DNA of 64,000 bases. It comes from an uncultured Clostridia bacterium. Lineage in GTDB: Bacteria; Bacillota; Clostridia; Oscillospirales; Oscillospiraceae. Made by a program: the position numbers and the translations under genes. The notes under the pieces are model-generated. The model was given only the letters and a program-made list of their open reading frames with translations, searched no databases and was not told the DNA's origin. The stretch spans positions 1-64,000 of the forward strand of contig CAMVAV010000005.1 in NCBI GenBank assembly GCA_947165595.1, read 5' to 3'. Position 1 is the first letter of the stretch, and each line of letters opens with the position of its first letter. Of this stretch, positions 59,305-64,000 are shown one piece after another.

Positions 59305-59745
59305 ATGAACGAGAACAAGAACATCGACCCCAAGCTGGAAGAAGCCCTCAAGGGCATCTGGGACTCTCTCACCGACGAGCAGAAGGAAAAGGCGAAGCAG
59401 TGCGAGACCCCGGACGAGCTGATGAAGTTTCTGGGGCGCGAGGGCGTGGAGCTGCCCGACGAGCTGCTGGACGCCGTCGCTGGCGGATTTAACGGATGGT
59501 GTTTCTGGGGTGGGAGCAATCCGTTAAATATCGGAGACCCGTATACCTATAACACGTTGGCGGTTTCCATGAACCATGACTGTGCGGTAGACGATGTTGA
59601 AATTGAGATTGAGAACGGAAACTATGAAGGAGCAAAACGTTACTTTCGGATGTACTCGTATGCTTATCCCAGCTCTTCTTTTGATATCGTCAGGCAATAC
59701 CTGAACCGAATGAGCATAGAGAAGGGACTGGGGCCCCTTATGTGA
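59305..59745 (+). CDS. RiPP precursor 1: GG leader plus 85-residue core
   Basis: 146 residues. Leader 1-61: DPKLEEALKGIWDSLTDEQK, then KQCETPDELM and GVELPDELLDAVAGG. Core: FNGWCFWGGSNPLNIGDP... to KGLGPLM, with two Cys, two Trp and many aromatics. The leader is nearly identical in DNA to the other precursors, whereas the core is much less GC-rich. Predicted route: modification by the radical SAM enzyme, cleavage after GG by the C39 exporter, export. Core length is on the long side, so part may be a follower. Confidence 0.88.
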   Translation: MNENKNIDPKLEEALKGIWDSLTDEQKEKAKQCETPDELMKFLGREGVELPDELLDAVAGGFNGWCFWGGSNPLNIGDPYTYNTLAVSMNHDCAVDDVEIEIENGNYEGAKRYFRMYSYAYPSSSFDIVRQYLNRMSIEKGLGPLM

Positions 59746-59764
59746 CGATCAGGGAGGAAATATC

Positions 59765-60130
59765 ATGGACGAAAACAAGAACAACGACCCCAAGCTGGAA
59801 GCCGCCCTCAAGGGCATTTGGGACAGTCTCACCGACGAGCAGAAGGAAAAGGCGAAAGCCTGCAAGACGATGGACGAGCTGACGGCGCTCGCGGGAAAAG
59901 AGGGCATCGAATTGCCCGACGAGCTGCTCGACGCCGTCGCCGGCGGATACATCGTTTATGAACGCGGGCCCCAGAGGTGGGCGGCATATTCTGACGATGG
60001 CAAGAGGCGCAAGGTATCAAATATATCAGATTCGAAAGAGGAAGCCATGCGTCTGGCGCGGAAAGAAGGATGGTCCACCGAGGAGAAAAGCGAAGATCAA
60101 ATCACGAGAATTTCATTGGGTTTCTGCTGA
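59765..60130 (+). CDS. RiPP precursor 2: GG leader plus 60-residue core
   Basis: 121 residues. Leader 1-61 ends GIELPDELLDAVAGG, and differs from precursor 1 at few positions (KACKTMDELTALAGKE). Core begins YIVYERGPQRWAAYSDDGK and ends TRISLGFC with one terminal Cys. It lies 19 bp after precursor 1 with GGAGG before the ATG and no promoter of its own, so it is in the P2 transcript. Confidence 0.88.
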   Translation: MDENKNNDPKLEAALKGIWDSLTDEQKEKAKACKTMDELTALAGKEGIELPDELLDAVAGGYIVYERGPQRWAAYSDDGKRRKVSNISDSKEEAMRLARKEGWSTEEKSEDQITRISLGFC

Positions 60131-60212
60131 CGCGGCGCCGCGGGCAAACGGCGGAGCACCTCTCTTGTGGAAGGCTCCCCCGGCGCCGTAGGATCATGAA
60201 AGGAGAATTCCC

Positions 60213-60503
60213 ATGGATGAAAAAATGAACGCCGCCCTCAAGGGCATTTACGATTCTCTCACCGACGAGCAGAAGGCAAAAGCGAAAGCCTGCAAGACGA
60301 TGGACGAGCTGGCGGCTCTCGCGGGCAAGGAGGGCATTGAACTTCCCGATGAGGCGCTGGATCAGGTCGCAGGCGGCGTTCAGGCTCGAAATCCTATAGG
60401 TGCCGGGTATGTAGATGAGTTTGGAAATCCCACACCGAGAAATCCCGATTATAGAAGGCCACGTGAAGAAAGAGGCAAAACGGTTTTGGATACGTTTCTT
60501 TAG
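60213..60503 (+). CDS. RiPP precursor 3: GG leader plus 41-residue core
   Basis: 96 residues. Leader 1-55, slightly shortened at its start, ends GIELPDEALDQVAGG. Core VQARNPIGAGYVDEFGNPTP... to GKTVLDTFL has no cysteine and is rich in Pro, Arg and Asn, so any radical SAM chemistry would not be a sactionine on this peptide. RBS AAAGGAG before 60213. The 80-bp gap ahead of it holds a GC-rich inverted repeat (GGCGCCG/CGGCGCC). Confidence 0.87.
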   Translation: MDEKMNAALKGIYDSLTDEQKAKAKACKTMDELAALAGKEGIELPDEALDQVAGGVQARNPIGAGYVDEFGNPTPRNPDYRRPREERGKTVLDTFL

Positions 60504-60543
60504 TTCATGACAGGATCGTGACGGCCTTATCTTTTCGTTTTAA

Positions 60544-60663
60544 AAACAGCAGGGGGATCAGGCGACGGAAAATAAAATTGGTAAAAAATCGTATGAAAGC
60601 ACATGGCGCCCTAATTGCGGTTATGAAGGGAATGGTAAGGAATCTGGCTGGATCATCCTCTGA
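60544..60663 (+). pseudogene. Core-like remnant between precursor 3 and the radical SAM gene
   Basis: One frame, open from 60544 and lacking a start codon, ends SYESTWRPNCGYEGNGKESG then WIIL and a stop at 60661-60663. The DNA from about 60592 is closely similar to 62209-62287, where the matching frame reads WYETTYCHCCGYQGNGERSG then WIIP and stops at the equivalent place. It looks like a detached RiPP core, or a shared recombination scar. Confidence 0.5.
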
Positions 60664-60690
60664 GGACCGGCAGAAAAAGGAAACAGCACT

Positions 60691-62082
60691 ATGTATTACC
60701 GACTTTGTGACGATTACGCCCTGCGGGCGTGGAAATTCGTAAACCACGGGATGTACCACCGCTATTCCCCCGAGCCGCTGCGCATGGACGCGGAGACCTT
60801 CGAGCTGCTGCGTACATGCGACGGCGAGCACGACCTCCCCGAGAGCGACGCGCTCAAAAGCCTGACGGAGCAGGGCGTCATCGCGCCGTGCGAACAGGGC
60901 GAGCAGCCATCGGAGTGGTCGCGCTGGCGCAAATATCCCCACCGCTTCGTGCCGTCGATGAACCTCATGCTGACGGGCAAATGCAATTATAATTGCCGCC
61001 ACTGCTTCAACGCTTCGGATAATGCCGACCGCATGGAGGAATGGGACTACGACGCGCTCATTGACCTCTTCGACCAGATGGCGGACTGCGGCTTCCACTC
61101 GATCACGCTCACGGGCGGCGAGCCGATGCTCCACCCGCGCTTTGCGGACATTGTGCGCGCGATCTATGAGCGGAACATGGTGCTTGAAAAGCTCACGACC
61201 AACGGATTGTTTCTCCGGCAGGATACGTTGGATCTGTTCCGTGAGCTGAATGCTGCGCCATTCATCAAGATATCCTTCGACGGCGTGGGGCATCACGACT
61301 GGATGCGCGGGCATAAGGGCGCGGAGCAGGACGCGCTGCGCGCGTTCCGCCTCTGCGCGGAAAACGGCTTCCGCACGCTCGCGCAGACGCAGGTGCATCG
61401 CGGGAATATCGACGCCATGCCGGAAACGCTCCGCGTGCTGGAGGACCTCGGCGTGACGGGCACGCGCATCATCCGCACGACGGAGGTGCCGCGCTGGGTG
61501 AAAAACGCGCCGGACGGGTCGCTGCCCATTGAGGAGTATTTTGAGAAGATGCTCGACCTCGCCGACCGGTATCTGCGCGGCGAACACAAGATGAGCGTGA
61601 TCCTGTGGCGCATTTTGAACCTGTACCCGAAGGAAAAGGCGTACCACATGGTGATGGAGCGGCACACGGACGGCGCTGACCGGCCGACCGAGCCGGTGTG
61701 CGGCGGCAACCGCACGATGATGGCGGTCACCTGCGAGGGGAACGCCGCGCCGTGCCTCCAGATGAGCGATTACATCGGACACCACGGCTACCGCTTCGAC
61801 AGCTTAAAGGAGCGCCATCTCGCGGACATCCTGCTGGGCGGGCGGTGGATGGAGAGCGTCTGCGCGAACCTCTACGCCCTGCGCGAGAACAACAAGACCT
61901 GCGACGGCTGCGCGTGGTTCGGACGCTGCGCCGGCGGCTGCCGGGCGCTCGGCATCCTCGAATCCACCGAGAAAACAGGAACGACGGACTACTTCGGCTG
62001 CGACCCGCTCGCCTGTCTTTTCTACAAGGGCGGCTGGTACGAGCGCGTACAGGAAAAGCTGGGCGATTTCAAAAAAATCTGA
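60691..62082 (+). CDS. Radical SAM/SPASM RiPP maturase with N-terminal RRE-like domain
   Basis: 463 residues. About 1-85 resembles a PqqD-like leader-binding domain (YYRLCDDYALRAWKFVNHGM...MDAETFELLRTCDG). The radical SAM core has Cys98, Cys102 and Cys105 in TGKCNYNCRHCF and the glycine motif ITLTGGEPMLHP. The C-terminal SPASM-like region supplies Cys337, 348, 355, 404, 407, 413, 417, 437 and 442 (CDGCAWFGRCAGGC, FGCDPLAC) for two auxiliary clusters. Such enzymes make thioether, C-C or epimerised residues. It is the only modifying enzyme in the locus. ATG 60691 with AAAGGAAAC upstream. Confidence 0.94.
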   Translation: MYYRLCDDYALRAWKFVNHGMYHRYSPEPLRMDAETFELLRTCDGEHDLPESDALKSLTEQGVIAPCEQGEQPSEWSRWRKYPHRFVPSMNLMLTGKCNYNCRHCFNASDNADRMEEWDYDALIDLFDQMADCGFHSITLTGGEPMLHPRFADIVRAIYERNMVLEKLTTNGLFLRQDTLDLFRELNAAPFIKISFDGVGHHDWMRGHKGAEQDALRAFRLCAENGFRTLAQTQVHRGNIDAMPETLRVLEDLGVTGTRIIRTTEVPRWVKNAPDGSLPIEEYFEKMLDLADRYLRGEHKMSVILWRILNLYPKEKAYHMVMERHTDGADRPTEPVCGGNRTMMAVTCEGNAAPCLQMSDYIGHHGYRFDSLKERHLADILLGGRWMESVCANLYALRENNKTCDGCAWFGRCAGGCRALGILESTEKTGTTDYFGCDPLACLFYKGGWYERVQEKLGDFKKI

Positions 62083-62097
62083 AAAAAATTAAAAAAC

Positions 62098-62126
62098 TGC
62101 CGCCTGGAAAAGTTGTTCGTATCAAC
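62098..62126 (+). promoter_or_regulatory. Candidate ECF-sigma promoter P3
   Basis: TGCCGCC at 62098-62104 and GTATC at 62119-62123, 21 bp apart, AACAGACAGG following exactly as in P4. Confidence 0.75.
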
Positions 62127-62179
62127 AGACAGGAAATAAAAAGCAAGAGATTCCCCAAAGCAAAAAGGAGCGTATCACC

Positions 62180-62281
62180 GTGAACGGGAGCGAGAGCCTC
62201 GACCCCTGGTATGAAACCACATACTGTCATTGTTGCGGTTATCAAGGGAATGGTGAAAGATCCGGCTGGATCATCCCCTGA
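62180..62281 (+). CDS. Short precursor-like ORF with leader start joined to a Cys-rich core
   Basis: 33 codons from GTG (RBS AAAAAGGAGCG). The first residues NGSESLDP match the start of precursor 4 (SENENKTLDP) and the upstream region is homologous to that of precursor 4. The sequence then jumps to WYETTYCHCCGYQGNGERSG and WIIP, with no leader helix or GG. It is likely a precursor whose leader was deleted; whether it is expressed or functional is unknown. It overlaps the DUF4003 frame. Confidence 0.45.
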   Translation: MNGSESLDPWYETTYCHCCGYQGNGERSGWIIP

Positions 62282-62711
62282 TGACCGGTATAAAGACACT
62301 TTGCAGATGCTCAGTCATATTCTGGCCATACGCAGTGGGCGAGCGGAAGAAAAATGTGAAAAGCTGTGCGCACTTGCCAACGGACTGAAAGCAGCGAAGC
62401 GTTCGCTCGGCTCATGGAGCAGACTTGCCATTCTCGGCATTCTTGCCGATTCCGGGCTGCCGACAGACGCGCTCATCGACCATATCTGCGAGGCGGATGA
62501 TTATCTGAAGGAACATAAACCGTTTCACGGGGTTTTTGGCGTCGGGAGTGACTGCCGGAGAATGTTTGCCGTACAGATGGTGCAGGCCTCTTTCCACGGA
62601 GAAGAAAGCCTTGGTGTTTCTGCGATTTTGACTGTTTCTATCGAACTGGCAATCATAACCATGATCCTCATGATGGTTATTCTGAGCAGCAGTGCCGCTT
62701 CTTCCCATTAA
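62211..62711 (+). pseudogene. N-terminally truncated DUF4003-like protein
   Basis: 166 codons. From DRYKDTLQMLSHILAIRSGR onwards (EEKCEKLCALANGLKAAKRSLG...LIDHICEADDYLKEHKPFHG, ending in a hydrophobic IELAIITMILMMVILSSSAASSH) it resembles the C-terminal half of DUF4003 proteins, as far as I can recall that family. The N-terminal half is missing and the first 25 codons lie out of frame over the core-like segment. Probably a broken gene fused next to P3 by recombination, although it may be translated from ATG 62211. Confidence 0.55.
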
Positions 62712-62730
62712 GGCAGTTGTTCATGAAAAC

Positions 62731-62759
62731 TGCCGCCTTGTAAAGTGACTCGTATCAAC
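62731..62759 (+). promoter_or_regulatory. Candidate ECF-sigma promoter P4 (precursor 4)
   Basis: TGCCGCC at 62731-62737 and GTATC at 62752-62756, 21 bp apart. The sequence from here to the ATG at 62818 is homologous to the P3 leader. Confidence 0.75.
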
Positions 62760-62817
62760 AGACAGGAAGCCAAAAGCAAGAGTTTCCCCAAAATAAAATA
62801 AAAAGGAGCGTATTACC

Positions 62818-63057
62818 ATGAGCGAGAACGAGAACAAGACGCTTGACCCCGAGCTGGAAGAAGCCCTCAAGGGCATTTGGGATTCCCTCACCGACGAGCA
62901 GAAGGAAAAGGCAAAGGCGTGCAGGACGATGGACGAGCTGATAGAGCTCGCGGGCAGGGAAGGCATGGAGCTGCCTGATGAGCTGCTCGACGCCGTTGCG
63001 GGAGGAGGTCTTCTTGGCAGAATCAGGGACCCGATTAAACAAATAATTTGTTTTTAA
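62818..63057 (+). CDS. RiPP precursor 4: GG leader plus 16-residue core
   Basis: 79 residues. Leader 1-63 ends GMELPDELLDAVAGG. The core is only GLLGRIRDPIKQIICF: a short, cationic, amphipathic peptide with one Cys next to last. Of the four it looks most like a conventional bacteriocin. It has its own promoter P4 and RBS AAAAAGGAGCG. Confidence 0.88.
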   Translation: MSENENKTLDPELEEALKGIWDSLTDEQKEKAKACRTMDELIELAGREGMELPDELLDAVAGGGLLGRIRDPIKQIICF

Positions 63058-63200
63058 CAGCGGAGACTTTCGAGCTGCTTGACTCAAATTGACGGCTCCG
63101 CGCTTTTGTCGCGGCAAAAACAGTATAAACACGGGAGGACCGCGCTTAATGCGCGGCGCCTTCCTGTCGGCGTATCTTGATGAAGGAGGAGGAACCAAGC

Positions 63201-63503
63201 ATGAAAATGCAGCGTGACGGCGACAAGCTGACCGTCTTCGCGCAGGGGCGCATCGACACCAACAATGCCCCGAAATTTGCAAGCGAGCCGGAAAACGCGC
63301 TGGACGGCGTCATGGATCTGACGCTCGACTTCTCCGAGCTCAAATACATTTCCAGCTCGGGCCTGCGCGTGCTGCTGCAGGCGATCAAGGCGATGCGCAG
63401 GCGGCGCGGAGAGGTTCGCATCACGAACGTGAGCGAGAGCGTCTGCGACGTGTTGGAGACCACGGGCTTTGCCGCCGCGTGCGACGTGGAGAGGAAGCCG
63501 TGA
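63201..63503 (+). CDS. STAS-domain anti-sigma factor antagonist-like protein
   Basis: 100 residues. STAS fold: LTVFAQGRIDTNNAPKFASE, then LTLDFSELKYISSSGLRVLLQAIKAM, where the Ser of YISSSGLR is the usual phosphorylation site, and ITNVSESVCDVLETTGFA. SpoIIAA-like proteins bind anti-sigma kinases; no kinase is adjacent here. ATG 63201 chosen because AAGGAGGAGG lies 8-10 nt upstream. Confidence 0.88.
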   Translation: MKMQRDGDKLTVFAQGRIDTNNAPKFASEPENALDGVMDLTLDFSELKYISSSGLRVLLQAIKAMRRRRGEVRITNVSESVCDVLETTGFAAACDVERKP

Positions 63504-63661
63504 GCAGATCGGCGGATATGGCGAAAAGCAGGGCGGAAATACGCGGAAAAGGCGTGCTCCCCGCCCTCGCGCGGCGGTATCGGCAACTCTGTCTGACGCC
63601 GGACGCCGGGGGCGCGGAGCGTTACAAGGCGGTCGTCCGCCGCGGCGTTCGCTATTTCTGA
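63500..63661 (+). CDS. Small hypothetical protein overlapping the STAS gene
   Basis: 53 codons from GTG, overlapping the STAS stop by 4 bp (GTGA), which suggests coupling. Basic: RSADMAKSRAEIRGKGVLPA, then RRYRQLCLTPDAGGAERYKAVVRRGVRYF. Not recognised; possibly the truncated start or end of a larger protein. Confidence 0.35.
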   Translation: MSRSADMAKSRAEIRGKGVLPALARRYRQLCLTPDAGGAERYKAVVRRGVRYF

Positions 63662-63711
63662 TGTGTTCATTGCTCTTCCGCTAAACCGTTCCACTGCCGC
63701 GAGAAACGGAA

Positions 63712-63749
63712 AATCCGAACGCCGCGCCGATTGGCACGATGTTCGGATT
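63712..63749 (-). terminator. Hairpin 3' of the second tRNA fragment
   Basis: AATCCGAAC (63712-63720) / GTTCGGATT (63741-63749), with further pairing GCC/GGC inside. It lies just beyond the CCA end on the minus strand. Confidence 0.55.
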
Positions 63750-63758
63750 ATTCCAGTT

Positions 63759-63804
63759 TGGTGGAGACTGCTGGACTCGAACCAGTGACCTCCTGCGTGT
63801 GAAG
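63759..63804 (-). pseudogene. tRNA-Val(CAC) 3'-half fragment, candidate attachment site
   Basis: 46 nt reading, on the minus strand, an anticodon loop TTCACAC (anticodon CAC), 3' anticodon stem GCAGG, variable loop AGGTC, T-arm ACTGGTTCGAGTCCAGC, acceptor AGTCTCC and ACCA. The 5' half of the tRNA is absent: to the right the sequence is unrelated. This is what an integrative element leaves at its distal end after insertion into a tRNA gene. Confidence 0.75.
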
Positions 63805-64000
63805 GATTCGGCGCAAAATGCCCGCCGGTCCCTTTGCCAAGCGGCCTGCGAGGTTTTCGCTTTTGGATTTTTCCCGCAGATTTCGCAAAAGGCCGCCTTT
63901 TTCCGGCGCGCTTTCACCGTCAAAAACAGCCGTACAAACCAGTCGGCCCTGCGGATATCGTACCACGTTTTTCAAACTCCGTATCGTCCTCTGCGCGGAA
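63805..64000. other. Right edge without a supported gene
   Basis: A minus-strand frame (MKNVVRYPQGRLVCTAVFDG...) runs into the tRNA fragment and yields the familiar EVTGSSPAVSTK artefact. No ribosome binding site or family match supports it. Confidence 0.4.

Noticed and set aside
61293..61730. Antisense frame within the radical SAM gene
   Set aside because: Shadow of the coding sequence, no start signal and no homology.
1..64000. CRISPR array, complete prophage or insertion sequence
   Set aside because: No regularly spaced repeats, no cas, transposase, integrase or phage structural genes were seen in the window.

Overview
The window is GC-rich DNA from a Gram-positive anaerobe, most likely a gut Clostridia (Oscillospirales-like) genome. 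This rests on the gene order gdpP-rplI-dnaB-tilS-hpt-ftsH, RNase J, lipoboxes of the LAAC type, SLH-domain surface proteins, LytTR/GHKL two-component signalling and an NHLM-type RiPP exporter. Genus cannot be fixed from the sequence alone. Long mirror-image open frames are common because of the base composition; these were set aside in favour of frames with ribosome binding sites and recognisable families.

1-24.9 kb is mainly housekeeping. A leftward operon (gdpP, rplI, dnaB, tilS, hpt, ftsH) faces rightward rnjA. It is followed by a P5C-reductase-like gene, rsmI, a secreted S41 protease with SLH repeats beside a lipoprotein serpin, an FbpABC-like ABC importer with a strong intercistronic hairpin, a NifX/NifB-like protein, a beta-helix lipoprotein, a PreA-like dehydrogenase and small membrane proteins. 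25-29 kb holds a nitroreductase and an amino-acid-type ABC importer whose binding protein and ATPase have odd architectures.

29.4-36.1 kb is a nine-gene leftward operon behind one promoter with an operator-like palindrome: DUF6110 protein, a P1B-type metal ATPase that lacks its first membrane segments, an HMA metal-binding protein, three methyltransferases, a DtxR/MntR-type regulator and two ATC-hydrolase-family proteins. 36.2-42.4 kb is a scarred region: a GH1 fragment, a WYL regulator divergent from a CbxX-like AAA+ ATPase, a frameshifted ankyrin gene and a divergent tail-less FtsZ-like GTPase.

42.6-63.8 kb is bounded by two same-strand 46-nt fragments of the 3' half of a tRNA-Val and is a candidate genomic island. 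It carries a cation-efflux protein, three secreted zinc metallopeptidases (M13, M3 and LysM-linked), and a divergent GHKL kinase/LytTR regulator pair with two direct repeats 21 bp apart in between. It ends with a RiPP locus: a miniature HlyD, two NHLM-type ABC exporters (one with a C39 peptidase domain), a leader-mimicking small protein overlapping an ECF sigma factor, four precursor peptides with near-identical leaders and unrelated cores, a radical SAM/SPASM maturase and a STAS protein. Four copies of one promoter-like motif (TGCCRCM, then GTATC with first bases 21 bp apart) precede the sigma operon and the precursor units, which suggests the sigma factor controls itself and the peptides. 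A 150-bp multi-hairpin repeat occurs twice in opposite orientation, at 29.0 kb and at 53.6 kb.
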